Below, in pieces: positions 15,964 to 24,548 of a DNA stretch of 44,334 nt; position 1 is the stretch's first letter; every line of letters begins with the position of its first letter. Below the pieces are notes generated by a model. It saw only the letters and a program-made list of their open reading frames with translations, did not search any database and was not told the origin of the DNA. The position numbers were made by a program, and so were the translations under genes. This stretch comes from Bacteroidia bacterium (lineage in GTDB: Bacteria > Bacteroidota > Bacteroidia > Chitinophagales > Saprospiraceae): positions 1 through 44,334 of the forward strand of contig JAUIKE010000056.1 of the NCBI GenBank assembly GCA_030430845.1, given 5' to 3'.

Positions 15964-16365
15964 TCACAACTTCCAAATCACAGAATTGTATCTCGCAGGC
16001 GTTTTCCCCCAATGGTAATTCCCTTTTTCTTGCCAACTTATAGATTGTATAAAATTAGGGGCTAAAGTTGAAATAAGGATATCGTGGGCATATATCTTAA
16101 TATGTCCATTTTCAATGAAAGCTATGTAAATTTCTTTGCCTATGTATTTTTTATCTATGGTGAGCCGTCCTTTTAATTGTACCTTTAAAAGGCTTACTCC
16201 ATCTATATGGATAGCAATGAAATCTGCACCTTCAAAATCGTCAGTTAGGCGGAGGCTGTTATATCCATAGTCCGCTAAAGCTGCTGCTACTTTGTGGAAA
16301 TTGTAGTTTTCCTTTTGGCGGGCATTCAGATCTTGGTATTTGATTTTACTAAATTCAATATTCAT
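15964..16365 (-). CDS. PD-(D/E)XK nuclease-like protein
   Basis: A 133-aa protein if started at ATG 16365 (MNIEFSKIKYQDLNARQKEN). A longer frame to 16410 would overlap the upstream HNH gene and adds a sequence unlike the family start. The central region, DDFEGADFIAIHIDGVSLLK then VQLKGR, follows the D...(E/Q)-x-K pattern of restriction-endonuclease-like folds, with Gln in the usual Glu position. An N-terminal helix containing KVAAALADYGYNSLRL precedes it, as in archaeal Holliday-junction-resolvase-like nucleases. It lies 16 nt downstream of the HNH gene and is probably co-transcribed. A DNA-processing role is inferred from the motif; activity is unknown. Confidence 0.65.
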   Translation of the reverse strand: MNIEFSKIKYQDLNARQKENYNFHKVAAALADYGYNSLRLTDDFEGADFIAIHIDGVSLLKVQLKGRLTIDKKYIGKEIYIAFIENGHIKIYAHDILISTLAPNFIQSISWQEKGNYHWGKTPARYNSVIWKL

Positions 16366-16381
16366 ACTTCCATTAAGTAGA

Positions 16382-17362
16382 TTAACTATAATCATCAATT
16401 GAATCTCCACCTTCCCATTCTAACCCTTGTGCTAGGGTAAATTGCTTTGTTGCCCCTTCTAAAGTGAAAAACGTGCCGCGACTCTCATGAACAAAAAATT
16501 GATCATCAATAGAAACCTGAGCAAGTGACCATTCTTTTATGCCTTGAGGGTTATTACATACCACTAATAATTCGTCCGAACTTTCTGAAAGTGCTGTAAG
16601 AACAACTTTAGATTCTCCATATTGATTGCGGGCAAAGACTTCTCCCTCTTTTAGTCCTTTGAGATAATCGGCCAATGCATCTGGACCTACATCAGAAGGG
16701 CAAAGCGGAAACTCGCTTGGAGTTTTCCAGTTTTTTTGGAGTGCCCCAGGTGTTACAGATTCAATTAGTCTATCCGGCTCCAATCCTTCAACTTGCTTTT
16801 CGCTCCCAGGGTTATATAGCCACTCGTCTAGATTCCCCCCTGAGGGATTTCTCCCACTCTTCGCCCAATCGAGTAAACGTTTGTAACTTTCCTCTGCCTC
16901 TTTTTTAGTTACTGTACGCATCCAATCAAAATTTTGATCAAGTTTCCCGGGAAGGGGCTGAGCCGGGTTCTTCAAGAAATTCTCTATGCTACCATAGGCT
17001 ATTTCGACCCTACGTCTTGAGATCGGATTACTGAGTATGTTATCAAGGCGAGTTACCCAACGTAGATTTTCAGGTCTATTGTTTCTTTTGTTTGTATCAA
17101 TATGATCAACAACGTGGTCTTTGGTAGGGTTTTCACCGTGGAAAGCTGTTGCTACAATCTGGTGGACTACTGTTGAAGAAATATACATATATCCACGTTT
17201 CTCACTTGGACGTCCAAATGTCCACTGTTCATCTAAAGGCCTCTTACGTTTTCCTTCCTTCCTATGTCTGAAGACTGCACCATTGTCACGAACACTGTAA
17301 GTCTCTTCCTTAAAGGCACAGGTGACTTCTTTTTCAAAATGATCAATATCTATCTGTTCCAT
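16382..17362 (-). CDS. HNH endonuclease family protein (homing-type HNH)
   Basis: A 326-aa protein. Residues 50-115 carry the HNH_3-type nuclease signature of phage and intron homing enzymes: VHQIVATAFHG, VVDHIDTNKRNNRPENLRWV then TRLDNILSNP. The N-terminus has the YSVRDNGAVFRH strand that often precedes it (NUMOD-like). The C-terminal 200 residues are unlike standard homing enzymes and include two beta-rich stretches, so this may be a domain fusion. It sits upstream of the PD-(D/E)XK-like gene with a 16-nt gap; together they form a putative two-nuclease operon. A selfish homing role is possible, but no intron or intein host is nearby. Confidence 0.8.
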   Translation of the reverse strand: MEQIDIDHFEKEVTCAFKEETYSVRDNGAVFRHRKEGKRKRPLDEQWTFGRPSEKRGYMYISSTVVHQIVATAFHGENPTKDHVVDHIDTNKRNNRPENLRWVTRLDNILSNPISRRRVEIAYGSIENFLKNPAQPLPGKLDQNFDWMRTVTKKEAEESYKRLLDWAKSGRNPSGGNLDEWLYNPGSEKQVEGLEPDRLIESVTPGALQKNWKTPSEFPLCPSDVGPDALADYLKGLKEGEVFARNQYGESKVVLTALSESSDELLVVCNNPQGIKEWSLAQVSIDDQFFVHESRGTFFTLEGATKQFTLAQGLEWEGGDSIDDYS

Positions 17363-17417
17363 TGCAGGCTATTTTGGAATTGGGTACGGCGATTTACACT
17401 TTTATGAAAAGAGGTTT

Positions 17418-18149
17418 TTAATCACCACTTGAAGGGGTAGCGTCTGGTAGCTTTGTTTCAGTATGCGGTTCCAACGGTTTTCCTCTAAAAATAAATTTAC
17501 CCTCATTGTTGTCGCCGAATTCCTTTCTTGGATAACCATACTTGAGATAAAAGAAAAAGAATAAGAAAACTCCAAAAACTATTAGGATCATCCAGTCAAA
17601 TTCAATTTCCTTCAGCGCATTGGCATAGTTCCAAATAAAATTAATTAAGAAGGTAAACCAAATTACTATTATTAGCTCACTTAATAGTTTATTGACTTTA
17701 GAGACAGAGTAGAATGGTTTTTTGTAAAACACTGTTTTGTAGAGTGGGCCAGTAAGAAAATTCTCGAGCATATCTATATGCTTTTCCCAATTCTCTTGCC
17801 AATGTTTACTCCCAATTATTACATAGTTCCAAGCAAAGGAAAATATTAACCCTAAACAAATTAACGCTGCTTCATAAAAGAATTGCTTCGATGAAATTTC
17901 TTTTTCTGCATTATTATTCACAATACTAAGGTATGCACCGAAGATAAGAGCTATGAACCCCCAAAAGTATGCTGCTCTTGACCAAAATTTGTTGATTTCA
18001 AAGTCTCTATTCTCACAAGCTCTTTTGTATGCATAAGCAAGCTTATCCCCATATTCTACATCGAAGCCGCCTTCTTCATTCTTTTTTAGTCCAAAATTAG
18101 AATAATATTTATTTTCATTTACTTCATTATAGTCTTTTCTATTCTCCAT
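17418..18149 (-). CDS. RipA-like membrane protein
   Basis: A 243-aa protein with an N-terminal soluble segment (about 50 residues), two TM helices (FWGFIALIFGAYLSIV and YEAALICLGLIFSFAWNYVI), a cytosolic segment with SKHWQENWEKHIDMLEN and the motif YSVSKVNKLLS, then two further helices (IVIWFTFLINFIWNYA, WMILIVFGVFLFFFFYL). This layout with a W-x-x-x-W-E-x-H-x-x-x-L-E motif resembles proteins annotated as RipA family octameric membrane proteins, common as isolated accessory genes. Function in Bacteroidota is unknown. The call is from memory of the pattern. Confidence 0.65.
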   Translation of the reverse strand: MENRKDYNEVNENKYYSNFGLKKNEEGGFDVEYGDKLAYAYKRACENRDFEINKFWSRAAYFWGFIALIFGAYLSIVNNNAEKEISSKQFFYEAALICLGLIFSFAWNYVIIGSKHWQENWEKHIDMLENFLTGPLYKTVFYKKPFYSVSKVNKLLSELIIVIWFTFLINFIWNYANALKEIEFDWMILIVFGVFLFFFFYLKYGYPRKEFGDNNEGKFIFRGKPLEPHTETKLPDATPSSGD

Positions 18150-18171
18150 ATGATTTTTCAGATTCTTCTGT

Positions 18172-18186
18172 TATATATATATATAT
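18172..18186. repeat. Short (TA)n tract
   Basis: About 15 bp of alternating T and A sit 23 bp upstream of the RipA-like start codon, on its 5' side. The tract could be part of a promoter and is a plausible slippage site affecting promoter spacing. Confidence 0.4.
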
Positions 18187-18289
18187 GGCAAAGGTCTAAT
18201 AACTTAAAACCTTATCCTCTCTTTATTTTGGAACCCATTTCTTGGGTCTATATTCTCTCTGCCTAAGAAGTGTTAATTGGCCAGAATTG

Positions 18290-19138
18290 TTAGGTTCTAA
18301 CATTTGTAATCTCATCTTCGATTATCGAAAACCTAGTTCGATGTTCGACTCTTTCTTCATCTTGGTAAATAATGTCATATTCTAACCCAATTAGGTCTTC
18401 AGGTACTCTTCTCGAAGTTATCGCCTCTGCTTCATTGGCATTACCCTCTAAATGACTCTTGTATTTAGCGACCAAATCCAAGTTTTGGTAAGGAGGTAAG
18501 TTGTTTATTTTTGGCAAACCGGTCAAAAAGGAAAAATTGTTTCCATTTACGTGTTCCAATCTAACATTAAAAGCAGGGCTACTTGAATTATTATAAATGG
18601 CTAAAGAAAAATTCCAATTAAGTTCCCATAGTATTATTGCTGTTCCTGTTCCTGGGCGAATTATCCCATCTCCAATTTGCCTGTTTTTGGGACTCCATCC
18701 TTTATGTATTCTTGCTCCTGAAGACCAGATTAAATCAGCTTCAAGGAACGGTGTTTTCTTTTCTGTTTGGTTTGTTGTATTAGTTTTCCCTTGAAGAGAA
18801 TCTGTCATTTCTTGTTCAGCGCCTTTCTTCCAATCATGAATTAATTCAACTGGATAATTTTCTTCATCCTTGTCAATAAGGCTTGCACAATTTCCACACA
18901 ACCAAATCCCATTTGTAATATGTTTTCTCTGCTCTGATGTTAAATTAGCATCATATCTTGGCCCACCAGGTGACGCGGCTGTAATATGAGCAGCTATTCC
19001 AATTGTGGTTGCTTTTTCTTGATCAGAATTAGGTCCAACCGTAGGAATTTTACAATTGGGATTTGAGCAAAAGAAGCCAACCCTCTTTGCAAGAATTTCG
19101 ATAGTCTTCTTAGTAAAATTGTCTCTATTATTTGCCAT
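18290..19138 (-). CDS. HNH-like zinc-binding N-terminal domain protein
   Basis: A 282-aa protein. The first 110 residues match an HNH-like module seen at the start of many conflict-system proteins: ILAKRVGFFCSNPNCKIPTVG, IGIAAHITAASPGGPRYD, and NGIWLCGNCASLIDKDE, with four cysteines arranged as two zinc knuckles (CSNPNC and CGNC) and the AAH histidine. The C-terminal 150 residues are beta-rich (FSLAIYNNSSSPAFNVRLEH) and look like an Ig-type or sensor domain. Such N-terminal HNH modules are joined to many effector or sensor domains; whether this one cuts nucleic acid or only binds it is unknown. Confidence 0.72.
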   Translation of the reverse strand: MANNRDNFTKKTIEILAKRVGFFCSNPNCKIPTVGPNSDQEKATTIGIAAHITAASPGGPRYDANLTSEQRKHITNGIWLCGNCASLIDKDEENYPVELIHDWKKGAEQEMTDSLQGKTNTTNQTEKKTPFLEADLIWSSGARIHKGWSPKNRQIGDGIIRPGTGTAIILWELNWNFSLAIYNNSSSPAFNVRLEHVNGNNFSFLTGLPKINNLPPYQNLDLVAKYKSHLEGNANEAEAITSRRVPEDLIGLEYDIIYQDEERVEHRTRFSIIEDEITNVRT

Positions 19139-19253
19139 ATTGATGGTTTAGCTATGAAGAAAAATTTTCGACATCTACAAATGCAGATGGTATTGCACCT
19201 AGATCCAAGGTTATACCCTTTTATGTATTTGTGACGCCTGATTAAACGTACAT

Positions 19254-20231
19254 TTAAATCGTTTTCAAATTAGTTAAGTATCTTCTGCAAAATCTTTGTG
19301 ATTTTGTTTTTTTGTAGTAATTGTTTAGTGCAAATATCGACGATAATACAAATGCAGTTCCTTTTGATATTTGCTTTAAATATTCAGGATGAGTTGCTTC
19401 CGGTTTGTTGATTAATATATAGGCACCTAAGGTAATAGTTGTTAATCCAACTCCAATAGATAGAAAGTTCTTCTGCAATTCTGAGTAAATGCTTTGAAAG
19501 TCATTAACAAAATTTTCAGGCGTTTTTGCCTCTGTAATTCCTCTATAAAATTCGTCTAACTGGATATTAAATTGTCTTAATAATCCTCTATTTTGATTCC
19601 TAAATTCAATCAATCTAGGAATTGAAACCCTTTCTAGCTCTGGAATTTGTAAGTCAATAATACCTTTAGCTAAATCAATTTGCTCTTCTGTTTTTCTCTT
19701 GGTAGTTTGCGAATAAATAGCATATCCATCATATTCCTCTAAGTCGGTAATGGGAGATGCATGTCTATGGTAGGCAATTTCTTTTGCCAATATAGTCATA
19801 TATAACATTGCGAGTCTATCTGACATTTTCAATCCATTATCGCTTTCTTCTGCTAATGAATTCTCAATACAAAACATCTTCCAATCATAAGTATACTTTC
19901 CACTAAAAACTTCATCATCCCATCTTTCTTTCGCTTTCCATTCCCTTACAATGTTGGCAGAGTTAAATACGCTAGCAAACCTGTAAGGATGTTCCAGGAT
20001 GTATTCAACTTCCTTTATTGCCCTTATAGTTGCATTATTTCCTTCTTCATAAGTAGGTCTGTGGGCATTTATTAAATCCGTTTCGCTTTGGATTCTCCTG
20101 AAAACATCTGATAAATACCTATCTCCCTCCTTTGGAATTATTGGATTGAAATTATCGATATAAAGTAACGAATACTTAATCCAAGCTTCGTTGGTTGCTT
20201 CAAATGTTGGATAGTAGATTAAATTTTGCAT
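19254..20231 (-). CDS. DUF6236-like protein
   Basis: A 325-aa protein. The N-terminal LIYYPTFEATNEAWIKYSLL then YIDNFNPIIP resembles the start of DUF6236 proteins. Most of the chain is helical and soluble; two hydrophobic segments appear near the C-terminus (FLSIGVGLTTITLGAYILI and GTAFVLSSIFAL), so it may be membrane-attached. Function of the family is unknown. It ends the minus-strand run and is divergent from the serine recombinase gene, with a 302-bp region holding a res-like site between them. Confidence 0.6.
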   Translation of the reverse strand: MQNLIYYPTFEATNEAWIKYSLLYIDNFNPIIPKEGDRYLSDVFRRIQSETDLINAHRPTYEEGNNATIRAIKEVEYILEHPYRFASVFNSANIVREWKAKERWDDEVFSGKYTYDWKMFCIENSLAEESDNGLKMSDRLAMLYMTILAKEIAYHRHASPITDLEEYDGYAIYSQTTKRKTEEQIDLAKGIIDLQIPELERVSIPRLIEFRNQNRGLLRQFNIQLDEFYRGITEAKTPENFVNDFQSIYSELQKNFLSIGVGLTTITLGAYILINKPEATHPEYLKQISKGTAFVLSSIFALNNYYKKTKSQRFCRRYLTNLKTI

Positions 20232-20393
20232 TCTAAGGATTTATCTTTTTGAGTACAAAATCTGTTGTTGACATAAAGTTGTGGGAATTCAATCGTTATT
20301 TCAACATTGCTTTCAAAATAAAAGGATTTGAAACCAAAAAAAGCAGTTCGTATTTGCGTGGGGAGCGTCTTGATGTATTAAGCTTGATTCTGA

Positions 20394-20490
20394 GTTTTTA
20401 AAAACGTACGTTTTTTCGAACACTTCTTCTCCTTCTACCCTACGCAACATTTCCTTAAAAGTTTCGTACAAAAAACTAGTTTTTAAAAAC
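20394..20490. promoter_or_regulatory. Res-like inverted repeat upstream of serine recombinase
   Basis: Two copies of the 12-bp palindrome GTTTTTAAAAAC (20394-20405 and 20479-20490) lie in a larger imperfect inverted repeat. One copy runs outward into CGTACGTTTTTTCGAA; the other is preceded by TTCGTACAAAAAACTA. The pair is centred about 85 bp apart and ends 43 bp before the recombinase start. Serine resolvases bind several palindromic sites directly upstream of their own gene, so this is a candidate crossover/regulatory site. The rest of 20232-20533 shows no gene. Confidence 0.5.
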
Positions 20491-20533
20491 ACCGTATGGT
20501 AAATTGCATCTGTAACCGTTTTACCGAACAATC

Positions 20534-21133
20534 ATGAAAATTGGATACGCCAGAGTAAGTACCAAAGAGCAAAATCTATCTCTGCAGATGGATGCGCTTG
20601 AACGGGAAGGCTGCAAGCAGATCTTTCAGGAAAAAATTGGTGGTGCAAAAGCCGACCGGCCACAACTCCGGAAGATGATCGATCAGCTCCGGGAAGGGGA
20701 TGTGATCGTCACCTGGAAACTGGACCGGCTGGGCAGATCGCTTCGCGACCTGGTCAACCTGGTCAATGAGATCCAGGATAAGGGAGCAGGGCTCAAGTCA
20801 CTGAATGACTCCATCGATACCACTACCCCACAAGGCAAGTTAACATTCCATTTGTTTGCCTCTCTTGCGGAGTTCGAAAGAGATATCATTCGGGAACGGA
20901 CCAAAGCCGGTCTGGAGGCAGCACGAGCTCGTGGCCGGAAAGGTGGCCGACCAAAAGGGCTTTCCAAAGAAGCTCAGAACAAAGCCATGGTTGCAGAGAC
21001 TTTGTACAAGCAAGGAAGAGATCCTAATGATGGTAAAGAAATAATGTCTGTCACAGAGATTTGTAACCATTTAGGAATCGCAAGAAGCACGCTTTATAAA
21101 TACCTAAGATTTAGAGGCGTAGAAATTAAATAA
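20534..21133 (+). CDS. Serine recombinase (resolvase/invertase family)
   Basis: A 199-aa small serine recombinase. The catalytic domain opens MKIGYARVST with nucleophile Ser9 and Arg7, continues with the ADRPQLRKMIDQLREGDVIV segment, the KLDRLGRSLRDL motif, and FHLFASLAEFERDIIRERT, then the E-helix and GRKGGRPK hinge. A C-terminal HTH (VTEICNHLGIARSTLYKYLR) recognises DNA. Length and order match Tn3 resolvase/Hin-type enzymes. It carries out site-specific resolution or inversion. A res-like repeat pair lies directly upstream. It is 18 bp upstream of the GIY-YIG gene and the restriction operon, so it may mobilise or rearrange that block. Confidence 0.93.
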   Translation: MKIGYARVSTKEQNLSLQMDALEREGCKQIFQEKIGGAKADRPQLRKMIDQLREGDVIVTWKLDRLGRSLRDLVNLVNEIQDKGAGLKSLNDSIDTTTPQGKLTFHLFASLAEFERDIIRERTKAGLEAARARGRKGGRPKGLSKEAQNKAMVAETLYKQGRDPNDGKEIMSVTEICNHLGIARSTLYKYLRFRGVEIK

Positions 21134-21151
21134 GATCAAAATCCGAAATGG

Positions 21152-21994
21152 ATGAATAGACCCCAATCAATACTAATTTTTCTTCCGGACGGATCACCTA
21201 GAGGTGTCAGGATCGCGGAAATAACAAACCGGGTTGTCAAAGCTGTTCTAATTCCCAGAAACAAACTAGACTACATGGGCGAACGGGATGAAGCCAAGAA
21301 CGTTGGCCTGTACTTCCTTTTTGGAGAGTCTTCCGAAAAAGCCAAGCCAATCGTTTATATCGGAGAAGCGGAAGATTGTTATACCCGACTAAAGCAACAC
21401 AACAGAGAAAAGGAATTTTGGAACTACGCAATAGTAATCGTTTCCAAAATCAATGCCTTTACCAAAGCACATGTAAAATACCTGGAACATCTTGCCATAA
21501 AGATCGCCAAAGAAACTAAGAGATACGAAACGGAAAACTCAAATACTCCATCCAAGCCGTATATCACGGAGCCGATGGAGGCCGACCTCTTAGATAGTTT
21601 TGAGACCATCAAGATCTTATTGTCTACCTTGGGTTTTCCAATTTTTGATGCCATCGCAAAAAAGTCCGTAGATAAATCTGAAATTTTGGAAATCTCCGCT
21701 AAAGGGATCGAGGCTGAAGGTGACTTGATTGATGATGGCTTTGTGGTCTTTAAAGGATCTTTCGCTCGAAAGGACACTACTGCCTCTTGTCATGATTATG
21801 TGATTACCCTGCGGAACAAACTTCTTAAGGATCAAATACTCATTGAGCAAGATAGCAAAATGAAATTCATGGAAGATTACATATTCAACTCGCCAAGTAC
21901 TGCTGGTGCAGTAGTTCTTGGAAGGCCAACAAATGGCTGGACAGCTTGGAAAAACAAAGAAGGTAAAACACTGGATGAACTGAAACGGAGATAA
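21152..21994 (+). CDS. GIY-YIG nuclease family protein with DUF4357
   Basis: A 280-aa protein. The GIY-YIG domain spans about residues 45-130: GLYFLFG is the GIY part and IVYIGEAEDCYTRLKQHN the YIG part with its conserved Arg. A C-terminal DUF4357-like module (about 215-275) ends VVLGRPTNGWTAWKNKEGKT. The pairing is common next to restriction-modification genes in Bacteria, though its role is not settled; a nicking or structure-specific nuclease is possible. It lies 12 nt upstream of hsdR and is likely transcribed with it. Confidence 0.88.
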   Translation: MNRPQSILIFLPDGSPRGVRIAEITNRVVKAVLIPRNKLDYMGERDEAKNVGLYFLFGESSEKAKPIVYIGEAEDCYTRLKQHNREKEFWNYAIVIVSKINAFTKAHVKYLEHLAIKIAKETKRYETENSNTPSKPYITEPMEADLLDSFETIKILLSTLGFPIFDAIAKKSVDKSEILEISAKGIEAEGDLIDDGFVVFKGSFARKDTTASCHDYVITLRNKLLKDQILIEQDSKMKFMEDYIFNSPSTAGAVVLGRPTNGWTAWKNKEGKTLDELKRR

Positions 21995-22006
21995 AAAATG
22001 ATGTAA

Positions 22007-24538
22007 ATGGCTAACGAAGCTCATGCTCGGATAAAAATCAATAAGCTTCTTGAAGAGGCTGGCTGGAGATTCTTCGATACAGAAGAAGGCCCTGCTAATA
22101 TATTACTAGAAAATCATGTGAAGATTACCCAAAGAGAGATCGATGCATGGGGCGAAGACTATGAAAAAACTAAGTCAGGATCACTAGACTTCTTATTGGT
22201 CAATGATCACAATCAACCATTCTGCGTGTTAGAGGCAAAAAAAGAAAGCCTCCATCCATTAGTCGCCAAAGAGCAGGCTCGAAAATACGCCAAGACAGTC
22301 GGTGCTCAGTTCATCATCCTTTCTAACGGAATTATCCATTATCTCTGGAACTTGGAAAAAGGGAACCCCAAACCCATATTCAAATTCCCTTCTCCAAAAG
22401 AGATTGGAGCCATTAAAGAGTGGAACCCTGATCGAACTGCTTTAATTAATGAGCCCGTCGATGATGACTTCATCGCCATAGTTCAAATGCCGGATTATGC
22501 TGAAAGGCCAGGATGGAACGGTTCAATTGAAAACAGTAAGGATTTCATCTGGAGCAATGGACTTCGGTTTTTAAGACACTATCAAAAAAAGGCAATCAAA
22601 AAATTACAAGAAGCCGTTGCCAATGGCAAAGATCGCTTCCTGTTTGAAATGGCCACCGGAACAGGAAAAACTCTTACTTCTGCCGGTGTAATTCGACTGT
22701 TTTTGAGAACTGAGAATGCCAGAAGGGTTTTGTTCTTAGTTGATAGATTAGAATTAGAAGACCAAGCCTGGAAAGCTTTTACCAGGTATCTGAAACCGGA
22801 TTATACGACCTACATCTACAAAGAACATAAAAGTGACTGGCGAAAAGCAGAAATTGTTGTCACCACGGTTCAGTCCTTAATGTTTGACAATAAATATCGA
22901 AGAATCTTTGCTCCTACTGATTTTGACCTTTTGATCTCAGATGAATCTCATCGTTCTATTTCCGGAAACGCCAGAGCCGTTTTTGAGTACTTTCATGGCT
23001 ATAAATTGGGACTGACAGCGACTCCTAAAGATTATCTAAAAGGAGTCGATACAGATAAAATCAGGGAAAATGACCCTAGGGAAATAGAGCGCAGAATGTT
23101 GCGTGACACCTATGTAACTTTTGGGTGCGAAGATGGTAATCCTACCTTTAGATATTCTCTATTGGACGGTGTAAAGGATGATTATTTGGTGAATCCCAGA
23201 GTCCTGGATGCCAGGACAGAGATTACTACGCAACTGCTTTCAGACGAGGGTTATTCGGTAGTGGTACCAACGGAGGAAGGAGAAGAGCTTGAAACCTTTG
23301 TGTCCCGTGATTTTGAGAAGAAATTCTTTTCTGAAAAGACTAATCGAGTCTTTTGTAAAACTTTCTTTGAAAATGCATTAACCGACCCTATCACAGGGGA
23401 AATTGGGAAAACGATATTTTTCGCAGTTAGCCAAAATCATGCAAGAAAACTGACTGAAATTCTCAATGAGTTCGCCGAAGAACTTTTCCCAGGAAAGTAT
23501 AATTCCGACTTCGCTGTGCAAGTCACCTCTCAGGTTGGAGATGCCCAGCAAATGACTATTAATTTCTCTAATAACAACCTAAACGGGAAAACGAAATGGC
23601 TTGAAGGGTATAAGTCCAGTAAGAGCAGGATTTGTGTGACGGTTGGAATGATGACTACCGGCTATGATTGCCCAGATCTACTGAATCTTTGCATGGTTCG
23701 ACCTATTTTCAGTCCAACCGATTTTGTCCAGGTTAAAGGACGTGGGACGAGGAAGCATACCTTTGAATTTAAACAGAAAAACCCACTCGGAGAAGAAGAG
23801 GCACTTCAGATTGAAAAGAAGCATTTTAAGCTTTTTGACTTCTTCGCCAACTGTGAATACTTCGAGGAAAAGTTTGATTACGATGAGAAATTAAATCTCC
23901 CTAAACCCAGATCAAAAAAAGGGGAAAGAGAGAATGATGACGGAATAACCATTGATAAATATACCAGTTACCGTCCAGATCCTTTAGCCGTGCTCAATGA
24001 ACAGCAAATTGGCTATGAGGGAATGAAAGTAGACCGCATGCTCTTCAGTAAATTTGAAGATCGTATCGTGATGGACGATGTGATTAAGAAGAATGTGGAG
24101 CTAGGGAATTGGGAACATGTAATCAGTCATATTCAACAGGAGATTTTTGATAAGCCAGAAGAGTATTTCAACCTTGAAAAACTGAGGAAGGCAGCCAAAA
24201 TTGACCGGAAGGTTTCGATTAGAGAAGTAGTAGAAAAGATTTTTGGCATCATTCCAAAGTTTAAGTCGAAAGACGAGCTATTAGAAGAAGAGTTTGACAA
24301 ATTTATTTCTATTTATCCTCCGGGCGAGGATGTCAATGTGAGGGCATTGAAATATTTCTTCAAAGCCTATGTTGTCGATCAAGACATACGACGAATTTTG
24401 GAGACTAAGGATTTTCATGCTTTGCATACACATCCAACAATGACTATTGATCAATTTAAAGCCGTTGCCTCCGACTACCGAAAAATCATTCCAATTTATA
24501 TCAAAGATTTCTTAAACCTGGAGCAATTCGCTGCCTAA
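22007..24538 (+). CDS. hsdR: Type I restriction enzyme HsdR (motor and nuclease subunit)
   Basis: An 843-aa Type I restriction subunit, shorter than EcoKI HsdR and closer to the EcoEI-like group. The N-terminal nuclease has Asp61 in SLDFLLVND and Glu76-x-Lys78 in CVLEAKKES. The SF2 translocase has Walker A ATGTGKT (216-222), DEAH-type box LISDESH (about 310-315), and motif VI VQVKGRGTRKH. The C-terminal 200 residues form the EcoEI_R_C-like assembly domain. With HsdM and HsdS it translocates DNA and cleaves unmethylated invading DNA. The fused hsdMS gene follows 10 nt downstream, so this is one operon. All key motifs are intact. Confidence 0.95.
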   Translation: MANEAHARIKINKLLEEAGWRFFDTEEGPANILLENHVKITQREIDAWGEDYEKTKSGSLDFLLVNDHNQPFCVLEAKKESLHPLVAKEQARKYAKTVGAQFIILSNGIIHYLWNLEKGNPKPIFKFPSPKEIGAIKEWNPDRTALINEPVDDDFIAIVQMPDYAERPGWNGSIENSKDFIWSNGLRFLRHYQKKAIKKLQEAVANGKDRFLFEMATGTGKTLTSAGVIRLFLRTENARRVLFLVDRLELEDQAWKAFTRYLKPDYTTYIYKEHKSDWRKAEIVVTTVQSLMFDNKYRRIFAPTDFDLLISDESHRSISGNARAVFEYFHGYKLGLTATPKDYLKGVDTDKIRENDPREIERRMLRDTYVTFGCEDGNPTFRYSLLDGVKDDYLVNPRVLDARTEITTQLLSDEGYSVVVPTEEGEELETFVSRDFEKKFFSEKTNRVFCKTFFENALTDPITGEIGKTIFFAVSQNHARKLTEILNEFAEELFPGKYNSDFAVQVTSQVGDAQQMTINFSNNNLNGKTKWLEGYKSSKSRICVTVGMMTTGYDCPDLLNLCMVRPIFSPTDFVQVKGRGTRKHTFEFKQKNPLGEEEALQIEKKHFKLFDFFANCEYFEEKFDYDEKLNLPKPRSKKGERENDDGITIDKYTSYRPDPLAVLNEQQIGYEGMKVDRMLFSKFEDRIVMDDVIKKNVELGNWEHVISHIQQEIFDKPEEYFNLEKLRKAAKIDRKVSIREVVEKIFGIIPKFKSKDELLEEEFDKFISIYPPGEDVNVRALKYFFKAYVVDQDIRRILETKDFHALHTHPTMTIDQFKAVASDYRKIIPIYIKDFLNLEQFAA

Positions 24539-24548
24539 TCAAATACAA

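Noticed and set aside
21152..21994. UvrC-type repair nuclease
   Set aside because: Only the GIY-YIG domain is shared; the UvrB-binding and RNase H-like parts are missing and a DUF4357-like tail is present.
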